64,000 nt of DNA from Zarea fungicola (taxonomy: Eukaryota; Ascomycota; Sordariomycetes; Hypocreales; Cordycipitaceae), in assembly GCA_900169235.1 (NCBI GenBank), contig FWCC01000278.1:124001-188000 (forward strand), in the 5' to 3' direction. The position numbers and the translations under genes are program-made. Below are positions 34,566 to 47,338 of the stretch, piece after piece; the stretch's first letter is position 1, and each line of letters starts with the position of its first letter. The notes beneath the pieces are model-generated. The model searched no databases and was not told the DNA's origin. It was given only the letters and a program-made list of their open reading frames with translations.

Positions 34566-36553
34566 CTAACTGGATTTGACAGACTTTAGGAGGCCAGATG
34601 CATGTTCCTCGTGTGCCACACCACTCTCATCCGCCTTTTCCTCGGGAATCAAAAGATTCAGAATGACAGCCAGAAAGCCCGTCACAGCAAAGCCCGTCTC
34701 CATGACGACCTGCACCGCGCTGAGCAAGCCTCCCTTGGAACCACCGCCATTGTAGGTGAAGAAGAAGCTGAACCAGGTGGGCGCGAGAATCGCACCGAGA
34801 CCCGGGGCGAGGGAGCAGGCCAGGATAAAGCGGTTGCGGGGCGTAAACTCAATGGTGCTCACGACACGGATACCCGACACCGCGACGCTCGCAAAGAGGA
34901 ACGTGGTCACGCCACCAAGAACAGAATCCGGAATGGCAACCAAAGCAGCGGCAATTTTGGCAAAGATGCCAAAGACAAGCAGCCAGAAGCACGCAAAGTA
35001 GCCGGCTGTCCTGTTGGCGCAGCGCGTCAGCGCAATGACGCCGTTGTTCTGGGCGAATACACTCATGGGCGTTATCGTGCAGAGACCAGCCAAAAGACCG
35101 TTGAGGCCATCAGCAAGAACACCACCCTGAACACGCGAGTCGAACATTTTGCCGCTCACGGCCAGCTTGGAGACATCACAGGTGGCCGTGATGTCGCCAA
35201 TGGCCTCCATCAGGATGACGAGGTAGAGCGCGAGGCACGGCAGCACCGCCGGCCCATAGACGGAGAGCGGGTACGTTTTGACCCAGATAAACGAGGCGGC
35301 CGGCGCAGCGTCGATGCCCGCGGCGCTAAAGTAGCCCGTCGCCGCGGCGATGATGGACCCGACGAGGAGGCCGAGCACGATGCTGCACGACTTCATCATG
35401 GGCGACCCGAAGCGCTCGCACAGGATAATCGTCGCAAACGCGCTGAAGCCGAGACCGATGAACTCGGCGGAACCCCACGGCAGGGGATGCGGCGCGCTGA
35501 TGGACGGGCAGAGCTGGAACGGGCCAGAGGCTGGACGGGCCATGCACGGCCCTGCGCCGCCGGCCCACCCTTGGAAGCCAGACTGGACGAGCGCCACGCC
35601 GATGAGCATGACTGTCGGGCCGGTGACGAGAGGGGGAAAGATCTTGCGCAGGTACTTGGGCGGGATAAAGGAAATCAGCATCTCCAGGAGGGCGGTGACC
35701 ATGGTGGTGCCGAGGAGGGCGCCGTAGCCCTTGGGGCACGGGAGACGGTTTCCGTCGGCGTCTGTCGCGCAGAAGCCAGTCTTGTACATTTGGTTGAAGA
35801 CGCCGGACGCGACGGGGATGGTGTCGAACGAGGTGCCGACGACGGACAAGAGACCGGTACCGAGATAGTATGAAGTCATGGGGATCTTGATTCTCGTGAT
35901 CTGGATGGTGGATAGGATCGCAGTCACAATGAGAGCGGTTGAGACCAGGTACTGCGTGTCGGCGTTGCCCAGGTTCACACCGGTCACGCCAGACATGAGA
36001 ATCGGCGGCGTCACAATTCCAGCCAGCATTGCTAGGGCGTGCTGCAGACCCAGCAGCAGACCGAGCAGGATAGGCATGTCGTCGTTAAGACCGTAAAACG
36101 GGCGCGGTCTTGGGTCCTTTCTCATGAACGGCAGGTTCGGTTTGAAGAGGAAGACGTAGTCGTAGTCGCCAAGCCAGCCCTTTCTAAAAGGAAGTTACTA
36201 TGCAGGTTCTTTGTTTGATATCAGACAGCGATTGATATTGAAGCATATGTCAATACCACTTGGAATCAGCATTCGCGCATGATTCGGGCGATGGTGAGAA
36301 CCCGGGAACGCAAGCTTGCTGAAGAAATTTTGCCGATTGCGACTGGGCTCTGGCATAAGGACTATGCGTCTTTCAAGATTCTGCGTCTTGAAGAGCAGCC
36401 CAGACAGATAATGAGAGAAGCAACTTACTTTGTGACTAGACTCTTCATTGTGAGCCTTGCCTTTGTAGTAAGAGATGGCTTTGGCGCATCGTTCTCAACC
36501 GCCACACCATCCTCTGCCGCTGGAAGGACCTCCTTGCTGTGCGCTTCATCCAT
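34566..36553 (-). CDS. NCS2 nucleobase (xanthine/uric acid) permease, 580 aa
   Basis: Proton-coupled purine permease of the nucleobase-ascorbate transporter family, like Aspergillus UapA/UapC. Minus-strand exons are 36429-36553 and 34566-36183, with a rather long 245-bp intron; splicing rebuilds TKKGWLGDYDYVFLFKP, the usual cytosolic lead-in. Seen: GLQHALAML in helix 1 (the QH pair), about 14 hydrophobic segments, and the NAT signature QNNGVIALTR. The GDYDY and FYGLND elements before helix 1 are also typical. The C-terminal tail is hydrophilic. Plasma membrane, uptake of uric acid or xanthine as nitrogen source. The QNNG form of the signature fits uric acid/xanthine carriers more than ascorbate ones. 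Confidence 0.92.
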
Positions 36554-38532
36554 CCTAGTTCACTATGCGGCGAAGCTTTTAATGCTGAAGCAGGATTTGC
36601 AAGTATCCAAGCCGAATGATGATTCGTTAAATGAATGAAATCAGGCTCTGCCGATCAAGCGACGAGAGCGAGAGTTGGTGACTATGGGTCGCACTACAAT
36701 AGAGCGAGCTAAAAATTTTCTGGTACGCTGTGAACTGTCTCACCCCTCGACTAGTTAGTGAACAGTGCAGAAAGACGAGTCAGGCCGTTACATCCTTCAA
36801 CGCGTCGTGCCAACGGCAATGGAACCATAATATTTGTCTACTCGGCAAGATGATCATAAAGGCCAGCTTTTCATCTACACAGTAGGGAGGCCTGGTGTCA
36901 TCCGCTAGCCTAGTAATAGGACCGACCAGCTTCTTGTGACATGAAAGCGTGGAGCCGAGACACGCAAAGGTCAGACATGGGGCCGTTACCATAGCGTATT
37001 TACTGGTAATCACTAAGAAAGGTCCTTTCAGAGTGAAGACAATACTTCCAGCACAAAGGGGTAGTGCTAATCATCATCTATTTAGCCGTCGGGCTAAAAT
37101 GACGGGTTGCATCAACACTTCATGTAGAGACATCCACGGCATTTACTTGATTGAGTCAACAACAGTAAAACATGTTTAAACTATAGACAGGGTTAGTGGT
37201 GAGGTAATTAAGATATCGAGATTCTACTTCCTTCTGCCGGATCTATTCCGAGTTTTCAAATTTGACGCCTTTTTGACAAATTCCAAGATTGCGTTATGTG
37301 GAGCAACGATGCATTTCGCGCCTTTCCGGCTCAAATTCTGCCGATCTCAGCCATTTGACCTGGCTCCAACGGTGGCCTATAGCCTATGCACCTTGTTGAA
37401 CCACAAAGGTCTAGGCTTTATTTAGTTATTATCCCTTTATTGATTCGACACAACTGCTCGGCAAAAACGCCACTAATTAGCTAGTACCAATAACGTCCAA
37501 TGCCCCTGAGTTGTGGCTGTTGCCACCGCCAAGCCGGTAGTTGAACGAACTCGGGTGCCATACAAACAACTCACGACTGGTATTGCTTGCATATTCAATA
37601 TGCATGGAAGCATCTACCGCGTCCAATTCTCCGTCATATGCGGGGACAAGCAATAATTTTGTCTGACAGAACCATTGACTATACGTACCATTCAAATATC
37701 CACCCTTGCTACGACGGTGACATCTGCGCCAACGACGAATGATATCAAGGCTAAGACACTAAGAAACGGCAAATCTTCAAACCATAGGGTGAGGTCGCGT
37801 TCATTGTCGTCTTTCGTGGTCGCACTATGGAGTAGCAGCTGCGCTATTCATGTGCCGGTCTCAGTGATCTGCCGTTAGCCCGCATTGAACGCCACGTTCT
37901 AGCAAGAAGCTTAAGTGGCGCCTTGGGACGAACGCATGCGATATGGTAACAACAATCTAGTGGCCAATACGCAACAGAATGTAGCGAATGTTCTGCATGG
38001 TTTAGTGAGCAATGAGACCCCTGAAGACCTCAACTGCTAGTTAGCTGGGCTTTCAGCTGCCTCCACCGGCCCCAATGGGCTTGTATTGTTACTAGTTAGT
38101 TGCCATTGTGTTCAGCATGTCATATACATGAGTCAGACGCATCCAAATAAAACGGTTTCATTTATCTCAGGAGGTCTTTGCTCCGATAATGGCTGCGCCA
38201 AGCCTAATAGGGCTCGCACTTGTTTGTGAAGAATATTCGGGTAGTACTTGGATGTGGCTAACAGGGAGGACTCCCACTCCGGCAGCTGAGTGTTTTGGTT
38301 TACTGGATACCGTACACGGAAAGGGGCAGTCTTACCATCTCATCTTGTATAACACTCACTATTACCCATTGGTTCCCTCCAGTTTTGTGTTTGAAAAACG
38401 CCGTCTACCGTTACCTTGTTCTTCTATGCACTGGGGCTTCATGCACAGGACCACCTTCGCGTTCATATATTTAAGCAGCTGCATAATTATGACGTGAAGG
38501 ATCTTCTGTGCCTCTATTAAAGAAAAATACCC
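36554..38532. other. long intergenic region, about 2 kb
   Basis: No complete gene. On the minus strand, 37476-37800 reads as a signal-peptide-like stretch, an in-frame stop, then 30-40 residues rich in Tyr, Ser and Gly; it lacks a start and looks like a relic at best. A 102-codon frame at 38189-38497 shows no family resemblance. Confidence 0.4.
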
Positions 38533-39910
38533 ATGGAAAGCCAAGACGATAATAAGCCTGCTTTGGACGCACCGCCAGGGCAACAGTCCCAGTTCGACGG
38601 CCGCAACGGGTCTCTGCAACCGACCATCATCGCCACCCTTGTTGCATGCCTCTTTCTATCTACTGCATCAGCTATTGTAAGATTCTACGCCCAACGGGCA
38701 ATATTCTGTCGTTATATTTGGGCAGACGGTATGTCACCGCTCGCCATCATCAGTGTATTTAACTGCTCACCAGTTCTAGCATGGATTCTTCTGGGCTGGG
38801 CTTCTCATGTGGCGTTTGCTGCTATGCTGCTCATTTCCCTTCCATACGGCGCCGGGTATCATCAATGGGACGTAAGGCTTTCGGCATTCCATAAAATTGG
38901 GTTTGTGCGTTACTGCCTTCACAGATAGACCAAAGTGCGGCGCTGACAGCTTCTAGTATTTGCATGTCTCCTTCGTCCTATACGATCTGGCAATAGCTGG
39001 CGCGAAAGTTGCCATTCTCTTACAATTGTCCGCAATCTTCTCCGGCCTGCATCGAGGGACATTCTACTGGGTGTCCATGGCTCTCAGCGTGATCAACATC
39101 ATCTTTTACGTCGCGCTGTCGTTTGCTCTCATTTTCCAATGCCAACCGCTCGAAAAGGCATGGATACCCGAGGTTGCAGGGAAGTGCATCAATCAAGATG
39201 CTCTGCTTACCTCCTCTGGCCCTTTTAACATTGTATCCGATTTCCTCATCTTCTTGCTGCCGGCATGGGCTATTTATAAACTGCAACTCCCCATTCGACG
39301 ACGGCTCGAGGTCATGGGAGCATTTGCCATTGCTCTTTTTGGCTGTATATGCAGTGCAATCCGACTGATTTACTCGCGCCGACTGGAGCATACGGGCGAC
39401 GCGACGTGGGTCATATTCCAAAACCAGCTGTGGGCGAATGCAGAGATAACAGCTGGCATACTTATTGCCAGCCTCTTTGTGGTACCGCGCCTGATACGTC
39501 ACTGGAAGGGACAGGATACCGGCTATGCCAGCACAGGAGGCAACAAGGACCCCTCGCGCGACACACACCAACACGCCACAGGCAATAGCAACCAGGGTGA
39601 CGTCTGGGCTAGATGCCAGGCTGCACCTCGGAGCAAGCGTTTTTCTGACGACTCTTACTTTGAACTAGAAGAGGTTGCGAACAAGTTTCCTGTCTTTGTA
39701 CCCGCTGCAAAGGCTGGTGCGCATGGCAATAATGCCCGCATTCACAGTCAGTCATCATGCCTTGGCAATGCGAAGCCCCAGGGTCAAATAAACTTCACGA
39801 GCTCCATCCGTTCCCAGAAAGGAGAGGGAAAAGCTGCAGCCATAGTAAAGACGGTAAATATTGAATGGACTGAGGAGATTACGCCGGTTGGCATTCCACG
39901 GGCAATTTGA
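38533..39910 (+). CDS. PTH11-like integral membrane protein (rhodopsin domain), 424 aa
   Basis: Seven-helix protein of the fungal PTH11-related / rhodopsin-domain group. Exons are 38533-38728, 38780-38904 and 38957-39910. The 52-bp second intron (GTGCGT...TCTAG) retains the family stretch YHQWDVRLSAFHKIG and joins it to YLHVSFVLYDLAIAGAKVAILL. An earlier GTAAGG donor is possible but would lose that stretch. Later hallmarks: IFQCQPLEKAW, GPFNIVSDFLIFLLPAWAIYKLQLP and LWANAEITAGILIASL before the last helix. No CFEM domain. The C-terminal tail of about 130 residues is soluble and Ser/Lys-rich, as in signalling members. Possibly senses surfaces or small molecules; many members have no known ligand. 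Confidence 0.86.
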
Positions 39911-41705
39911 AATTGGGAAATGGTCTGCCACAGGGTCGGACGCAAGATGCTTTTACGCAGAGCAGAATAGAAAGACTAGTTCCATGTAAATATTAAAAGT
40001 AATCTAGTTACTAAATTAATGTAAGAACTCGAGGAGAGAGTCTAATACAAGATCGAGCGACACTTCATACAGCCTGATAACCAGGCATCAAGCTACATAT
40101 TGCACGTAGTTCTTGTACATGGCCGCTTTCTAACATTTTGTGTACAGCATAACAAACATGAATATTTTATATATTTAAAATCACAAAAAATGACTCGCAA
40201 AATCAGAGCTATCCACTCTACTCTGTGGTCTAGAGTTACCTAACGCCCTAGCCCTTACAATCAGCCAGAGTCTTACCGCGCGACCAGCCATATTGCACTA
40301 CTCACCACCAACTTCGATAACTGTCAAGTCAGATGGTCGGGCAGGTCCAATAACACCAGCAGCAACAAGGGAAACGATGAAAAGAAGGATCAAATTCATT
40401 TCGACGCAGCGGTGATCAGCGTTCTACAGCCACAAGGGTCAGATACCAAGTTCGTGGAAGGCGTTGTAATCCACACGTACTCTTATAGACAGATTATAGA
40501 ACAGAATTATATTATTGAGAAGGATGTATTGATAGTTAAGGTTGAAAAATGGAGTAGCGCGTGGAAAAATTTGAAAAAAAAAAACAAAAACAAAACAAAC
40601 TACACTCATCACTCGTGTCGCCGTATCATTATAGTGATGAATTCTCGCCGTGGTATCCCGATTTCGAGGAGGAGATATTCCAGGCCGCCAATCAAACTCA
40701 GCTCATAACTCGGCAATGTAAATTAATGCAGCAGCGAGTGAGATGTTGAAGCCAGCTTAGGCGCTGGATGGCTGCGCCAGGTTCCCGCTCTTGCACCAGA
40801 GGCGTTCCACGGCTGAGGGGCCGACGATTCGATTGGCTGGGCTAGCTTTGTAAGTAAACGGATAGCTCGGCGAGTCATTTCAGCTGTTTCAAAGTATTAT
40901 TTTCCTCCAGTACCATGCGCCTTAAATTATGGAGCGCACAGCATATGCTTTTGCCAGAGTGCCAGAACCCGGCCTACGATTGGTACCGAGTCGGCCTTGG
41001 CCGCGTCTTGGACTTTGGTTTGAACCATTGTAGAGCCGCCTTGTAGCTTTTCATTGATAAAATATCTGTATGTGGCTATCTGTATATGGCTATCTGTATT
41101 ACCTTGGTGGTGTCAGTGTTGGCGACGAGGTCTCTCGTGTATGGAAGAGATACTAGAAAGCAGTTTGTGTTTTGCCTAGAGGTATATTCGAACAAATACG
41201 TGGACATGTACAGTTAAAAGAATTTGGATTTTACGTAGAGGTATATACAGACAAGTAAATCACCAATTGTCAACATGTCATGTCGAGACACCTGTCGAGG
41301 GACTTGGCAAGGTGCATATCCTGACACCTGCCAAGGCGCATATCCTAACGCCTGTCAAGGGACTTGGCAAGGTGCATATCCTGACACCTGTTGAGGGACT
41401 TGGCAAGGTGCATATCCTGACACCTATAAAGGCACTTGGCAAGGCGCATATCCTGACACACTATCGAGGCACTTGTCAAGGCGCATATTAAGACACCTGT
41501 CGAGGATCAAGGCACATGTATTAGGGCAGTAGTAGTATAAACATAATGAAATAAAAAAAGGACGAATTGCATCTCCTATTGCTTGGGCGCGCCCTGGTCT
41601 AGGCTACTTCGACTTGCAATTGGCTAGAATTAGTTTATGTCTTTAGTATAAGTTAATAAAAATAAATTTAGAAAAATAAAGGTCATAATGATTATGATGT
41701 AACTA
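39911..41705. other. intergenic, about 1.8 kb, with minisatellite
   Basis: No gene supported. AT-rich in places. The main feature is the 36-bp minisatellite near its right end. Confidence 0.45.
41288..41520. repeat. 36-bp minisatellite
   Basis: Units begin ACACCTGTCGAGGGACTTGG and end CATATCCTG. Copies are at 41288-41323, 41324-41347 (24-bp short unit), 41348-41383, 41384-41419, 41420-41455, 41456-41492 (diverged, 37 bp) and 41493-41520 (partial). The first five unit lengths are multiples of 12, so one plus-strand frame reads as a 12-residue repeat. I see no start, signal peptide or flanking exon that would make it a gene. Confidence 0.9.
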
Positions 41706-43502
41706 TTATTCATTTACACGTTGCTTTAATTGCCTATTTATAATTGCTTTGGCTTGCGTCTTTTGGCCTTCGTCTTTCGCAAGAATGGATACAATTTCAG
41801 CGCCGAATAATATCCTAATCGAATCACCGCAAAGAGGATGATTTTCTTGTACGTATTCAGCACCTTGCAGAACAGATGATGAGTGATGTTTGATGGCAGG
41901 CGGAATAGATGGCACCGTCGAATCGAGCGGCGGCTGGTTCTGCGATGGGTATGTTGAAGATGAAGCCGCCAAGATGAGAGACAGAAATATAATACAGGTG
42001 GCATGATACAATGCAACTGTAGTGATAGTATTAGTATCGCCACCTGCCATTGCATTGGCCAATAAGCTGCCAGTGAGAGACTCTGGTGATACGGCGACCC
42101 CACGATCAACGTTGCCAGCCGCGGCTTCCGTAGCGTGTAAATGTTTCTCCCATAACTCATCTAACTCAAGTTTGGACCTCTTCGCTGTCACTGCAAGATG
42201 TGCCTTTTCTCTTTCTGGTAAACGGCGGATACCTTGTACTCCATCTCGAAAGTTGGAGCCAGGGAGATGGATTCGCCGTGACAAGGATAAGAGTATTTCG
42301 ACAATCTTATCCCAAAGAGTTTTCGTACTGTGTATAAATGGTTCATTGCACCATTGAACAGACGCAAGTGGCGATGGTTGATTTCGTAGAACTGCCCTGA
42401 AAGCCTGGAAAGCAGCATTAGTAAATTATCCGTATAAACTACTAATCAACACCGAAAGTATCATACATCCAAGGAACGGCTAGACCGGAAGATTCTATGC
42501 TCGAGACCAGTAGAGCATCTGCGTGGGCCGATAGCCTCAAGAACCTTGCATGTAGCGATGTCATCCGGAAATGCGTCAATCTTGATACCACGCATATGGC
42601 AGACATATTGAAGAAGCATGGGAACACAGTAAATTTCGCTGTCGAAATCAGGGTCTGATAAGACTGGCTTCTCTGCTAAACTTTGCTGGCAGGAGGGCTG
42701 CATTTTTGCGCGATAGGTCTCTATGGCGGCAAAGGACCAGCGTAGTGCTAGCACCTTGGCCTGATCATCGCGGCTAGTGGCAGCATAATACATGAGTGCT
42801 GCCGCTCTAATGGAAAACCTTACACATGACAAACGAGTAGTTGATATAATACTGGGAAGCTGCTGCAGCCATGATCGTGGCGACTTTCTCGGACTCGCAA
42901 TGAGGTCGACGAATCGACCAACAAAGAATTTCTCGTTGGAGCAGTTAAAATTTAGACAATGCAACGAATTAGAAGTTTGGTGGTCGGCTGTGGGGATGTT
43001 GCTTAGAGATGCACGCTGGTCTTCGTTGGTGATGGTGTCGGCTGCGACCTGTAGCGAACTGGAGTCGTGTGGCTGGCAGGGCTTTACCCCAGTAAGGGCT
43101 GGATGCTGGGCGCTCGCGGTGGACAGTGTTCCATCGGAGATTGCATACTGCCGGCTAGAGTAGTCAGTTTGATTCCCTGGCTTCTGTTTCCGAACCTTTG
43201 CAGTGGCTTTTGGACCTTTGCTTGCTGTATGGACTGAAGAAGCAGCCGGTGCCATGTCAATGAACATGACTCCATTGACAGGCGCAGAGCACTGCAGATT
43301 GCGCCGCACACATTGCCTGCATTGCGGATGGCGCATGTCGCACTGGTGCAGGCCAGGTAAGGTCAGTGTCATGAACGATGCTAAAGGTGTATAGCCTTAT
43401 TGGAGGCTGATGCGAATTGGATGAGATGGTAAATACCTTTACACGACGCTGGCGACATTGTTTGCAGCCCCTACTGCGCGGTCCCTGGCGAGTTGGCAAC
43501 AT
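41706..43502 (-). CDS. Zn2Cys6 transcription factor, 546 aa
   Basis: Regulator with the zinc cluster at the very N-terminus. Minus-strand exons are 43437-43502, 42467-43342 and 41706-42404. Exon 1 encodes GCKQCRQRRVK; after a 94-bp intron the domain continues CDMRHPQCRQCVRRNLQC, giving Cx2Cx6Cx6Cx2Cx6C at residues 13-40. This class (MxxRxGxxGCxxC) usually has a C-terminal DUF3468-like fungal TF domain. Seen: SIRAAALMYYAATSRD and CKVLEAIGPRRC...LEHRIFRSSRSLD, joined by a 62-bp intron to AFRAVLRNQPSPLASVQWC. The C-terminal third is helical. Targets unknown; the nearest gene is the medium-chain reductase upstream (1.1 kb away, same strand). Confidence 0.86.
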
Positions 43503-44624
43503 GACAATGGAAAGATCTGCGATGGCCTCTCATTTCAGAGCGCGCCTTGCGGAAATCCAGCGTTGCCCCAGACCAATGACAGTTTATACTTTACCCGGAC
43601 ATCTTTCTCGTCGCGAATGCGGCTTCCCATGAGCGAGCGAGGAAAGGACACGGTGAAGAAGGTACCGACACCGGGCTTGAGAGTCAGACAACGCCTCTGG
43701 ATGTTATTCGGGTCCACCAACTAGCCACTCGCTAGTCATGTTTTATTGACGAGGGTGGCCGAGTATACATATATAGGCCAAATCAATAAAGCAGAAAATA
43801 AACTAAAAAAAGAATTTTAACAGAGGATACGTGACTTAATACGAGGTTAGATCGCCTATAAAGTGAGGTATATGTCCCTCATTAGACTTTTTACTCAATG
43901 GAAGAACAAAGAACTGGTTTTACTCTCAAAGTAACTACCCTCACGGGTCTCTAAACATTTGCGCAGTTATTACTGCTTCATTGACCATTTGAAACTCCTG
44001 CTGCAGCGTTATGCTTAACTCGCTAGACTCCATTGAATTAATTTGGAACGCTAGACTCTCGCCAAGTCAATTAAGCCTGCGCCCATTGAGAAGAACCTCT
44101 GATACCTCTCGGGCGCCCAGCTGGGTCTGCCATGGCTGCCTCTTTATACGAGTCCAGTGGAATGCTGTGAACAAAGATTTTACCAGCACCGTGTCCGCTC
44201 ATGACACTCGCTATTTCATTAAAGACTCTAAATGTCTACTTAATGTACCTTTACCTGGTATTTGCTCCAAAGGCATCGAAGCAAGTATTACTAGCGCTTC
44301 CTAATATCTCCGTACTAGTATACGATGAACCTGATTAGGATCGCTGACCTCTTATTTTGCTGGAAAGAAACTGTCCTCTTAGCTCTACCTATTACAATAG
44401 GCCCATGTTGCCACGAAAATGGCGCACTAATAAAACCTTCTAACGAAATCGTACAAACAGTTACTTCATCTGTCGATACGCCGTAGTGACTGATTTGCAT
44501 ATCAATTGTAAAAAATAAGTGAGAGTTGCTGTTTCTAGATATAATACATTTAAACCTTGTACCAGCGTGAGTCCTAAACTAGGCAGCGTACTTGTACAAA
44601 CCAAGTTGTACCTGGCACTAGACT
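43503..44624. other. intergenic, about 1.1 kb
   Basis: Promoter of the Zn2Cys6 gene and 3' flank of the reductase gene. Frames at 43417-43724 and 44011-44304 show no family resemblance. Confidence 0.4.
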
Positions 44625-45776
44625 CTAAGCATAAATGTCATTCATTTTAAAGTAAGTCGAGTTTCTCGGCCCCCCTTCATTGAAAGCGTGCTCAAATGCC
44701 TGTTGCCAGTCTGCAAGCTGAAACGTACCTGTAACCCTGAGATTCCCACGCTTCCCTATAGGTAGAATCCCAGTTTCAACCAACTTGATCAGCCTATCTG
44801 CTTGCTCTCTAGTATACATATAAGTGCCCTTGATAGTAATGCCCTTAAACATGAGCGTAATATACGGGAGGTCAAGCGGCCCCATGAAGCCTCCCATGAT
44901 GCTTATTCTACCACTCGGCCGAAGCGCTGTGAGGGCTGCCTGTACATACGAGGGCTTATCCTTTGAGTTGGTGGACATGTCGAAATAGACATCAATTCGT
45001 CCATGGGCTTGCAATGACTTAACCTCGGCCTCGAAATCACCAGATGTGACGACGGTGGATACTCTGTTGTCCGTCCCTTCGAGAACCCGTGCCAACTTGT
45101 CGGAATTGCGACCCATGGCAATGACTTTACCTGCGCCCATTGCCAGAGCGACCAAAACGGCTGCACTCCCAAAGTTTCCCGTTGCGGGTGCCACAACAAC
45201 GGTCTCTCCAGGCGTCAGGTTCACATCACTCAGCCCACCGTACGCTACAGCCAGCGTGCTCAGGTAGCCAAGATCCTCAAGAGCATAACCCAGTTCTTTT
45301 GTCAGTCGGTGCTCGTCAAGGATATGGACAGTCTCAGCCGGGACCTTGACGAGCTCCGCCCAGCAACCATTCCGCCATTCACCCTTCATGAGCACTTCGT
45401 GCTCTGGCGTAAATCCCATAGAGATGCCCTGTAGATTTGGAGGAGCAAGTAAATTATCTCTAGGTCTTATTATACCGCTTGTATACACGAGCATCCCGGG
45501 CTTTAGATGTGGTGTATCTGTCGCTGTAGCGGCCACCCGTGCAATGCCATTCGTTCCTGGAACTATGGGAAGTGGGTAATTGTACTTGCGTGGATTTCCG
45601 TTGCAAAATACGTCTTTGGCATATGAAACCACTTTAGAGTACAGTGGCCGCAGAATCACGGTGCCAGCAGTGGGTTGTGGTGTGGGCAGTTCAACCAGCG
45701 ATGCTGGTTCCGTATTCGAGGAAAACTGCAAGGCCTTGAAGGTCGGGGGAAGACCGTCGTATGAAGTGTCAGACAT
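44625..45776 (-). CDS. medium-chain dehydrogenase/reductase (quinone/enoyl reductase-like), 383 aa
   Basis: NAD(P)H-dependent reductase of the MDR superfamily. The N-terminal GroES-like half has YNYPLPIVPGTNGIARV, where zinc enzymes would carry GHE and Cys ligands; these are absent, so it is of the zinc-free quinone or enoyl reductase kind. The Rossmann half opens GETVVVAPATGNFGSAAVLV (about 200-219) with AxGxxG, followed by GAGKVIAMGRN. Single exon; the ATG at 45776 (MSDTSY) is the first ahead of the family start. Length is normal. It is divergent from an SDR gene 1.56 kb away. In fungal clusters such enzymes reduce enones or aldehydes. Membership in the cluster to the right is inference. 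Confidence 0.87.
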   Translation of the reverse strand: MSDTSYDGLPPTFKALQFSSNTEPASLVELPTPQPTAGTVILRPLYSKVVSYAKDVFCNGNPRKYNYPLPIVPGTNGIARVAATATDTPHLKPGMLVYTSGIIRPRDNLLAPPNLQGISMGFTPEHEVLMKGEWRNGCWAELVKVPAETVHILDEHRLTKELGYALEDLGYLSTLAVAYGGLSDVNLTPGETVVVAPATGNFGSAAVLVALAMGAGKVIAMGRNSDKLARVLEGTDNRVSTVVTSGDFEAEVKSLQAHGRIDVYFDMSTNSKDKPSYVQAALTALRPSGRISIMGGFMGPLDLPYITLMFKGITIKGTYMYTREQADRLIKLVETGILPIGKRGNLRVTGTFQLADWQQAFEHAFNEGGPRNSTYFKMNDIYA

Positions 45777-47338
45777 TTTGATTATGCTAGTGCTTTTGAA
45801 TATAGGTGGTTTTGGTCGCTGCCGAATGTAGACTGATTGGATGGGTTGCAAGATAGCAAGAGAGCAAGCCGGCAAGTAATTCCTTTATAGTGACGGCGTG
45901 AACCAACAAGCGCAGTCCAAATGAGCAGAAACGGTGATAATCGGACATACGCTTCCCGACTTTCCATATCCGATGCATAGAACTCGGTGTTAATACCGTG
46001 CTTAAGTCCAAAATAAAAGAGACGCCACATCCGGAGTTACGCTGTCCACGGCACCACTGAGAATGCAATGAAGTTTTAGCATCGTCCCACCCAGGTTGAA
46101 CTTGGAGTATGCCCCTTGACAAAGTGTTGGTGCAATCCCTATTGGACAGGCACTTGGGCAATTGATTAGTGAGTAAGCTGAGTGAGCACTGTCACAAAAT
46201 AAGTGTATCCCATAAGTTTAAGAGTCCGATTGTACCATGACAACAACAGCCGGCGATCTTAGCTCAACTCTAACCCGACATCCATTGACAAACCATGTCT
46301 ACATTCCCACCTTCAATGCAAACATCTGTAATACTGGTCACAACAGCATATGTTGATCAACTAATACCTCAATTATGGCAAAACAACACTCTGCGCAGCT
46401 TCTTATTCCTGCACAGTTGCATTCGACAGGCTTGCATCCGCCTTCCCATCCTACACTAGTCAATGGTGACATGGATCTCGACTCGTTAGTGGTCCCGCAG
46501 GGCTGCCTCGCCAGCGTCGGACAATGTCTGGGAGAGATCGGGGTCTTGGCGCTGCCATTAGACTTGCATGACTGGTTGGTTGCTCGCGAGGTTAATGCGT
46601 GGCCTAGCTTTATGTCTCCACCAATCTAGAAATGCTGACATCGCGGTCCGCTTTGACTTTTTGTGTCATCCACAAAATATTTGTTCTGGAGCTTGGAGTT
46701 AGCGGGTTTACCCATTTCCCATGGAGATTACGGTGAACTCTGGGGTCTTGAACTTTGCAGCTGAACCCCTTCCTCGTATCTCCGCACCAGAAAGAGCATT
46801 AGTAGTTACTAGTATTGAGCTGTGCCAGATTCGGGTTGGATCCACCACCAAATTGTAAACTTGATTCGCTTGGATTGGAGGTAACCAATTGTATATTCCA
46901 CGCTGTACGGATTCTGTACCGCAACCCGCACTGTTGGAATGATGGCTGAGGGTTGGAAGAATTGCGCTAGTAACATCGGAAGTCAGGCTCGGCTATAGCT
47001 TTAATCCCGGCTCTGGCTCATAGAATTCCCGCTGAAGTGAAAACGGATGCCTCCCACCGGGAAAAGCGAAAACTGTTACATTATGACCAAGTGGAACATT
47101 AGATATGCCAATCTGACTGGAACATTAATAAAGTTGCTGCCAGCGATATATAAAGAGCAGCGCATGGTAGATCCACGACTCCAGCGGGTAATCACGTACA
47201 GCTGCATGCACGTACTTACACACGTGAATCTTACACCGTCTACCTGTCATCTGCGTCTCATACAGTACCATATCCTGGTGTCAGCTTTCAATCAAGTGTA
47301 TATAGCCTCCGCTGGGCATAGACTTACTAGGAAACATT
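45777..47338. other. divergent intergenic region, about 1.6 kb
   Basis: Between the reductase (minus) and SDR (plus). An 84-codon ATG frame at 46375-46629 has no family resemblance and is not called. No repeats noticed. Confidence 0.4.

Noticed and set aside
34602..35873. 423-codon plus-strand frame opposite the NCS2 permease
   Set aside because: Antisense shadow of a high-GC coding exon; Arg/Gly/Asp-rich without structure.
38189..38497. 102-codon frame just upstream of the PTH11-like gene
   Set aside because: Composition unlike nearby genes and it would leave no room for that gene's promoter.
41267..41491. Repeat protein encoded by the 36-bp minisatellite
   Set aside because: No ATG with context, no signal peptide, ends soon after the array; treated as non-coding repeat.
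44011..44304. 97-codon ATG frame
   Set aside because: No family resemblance; located in the 3' flank of the reductase.
46375..46629. 84-codon ATG frame
   Set aside because: No recognisable domain; probably chance in a 1.56-kb divergent region.
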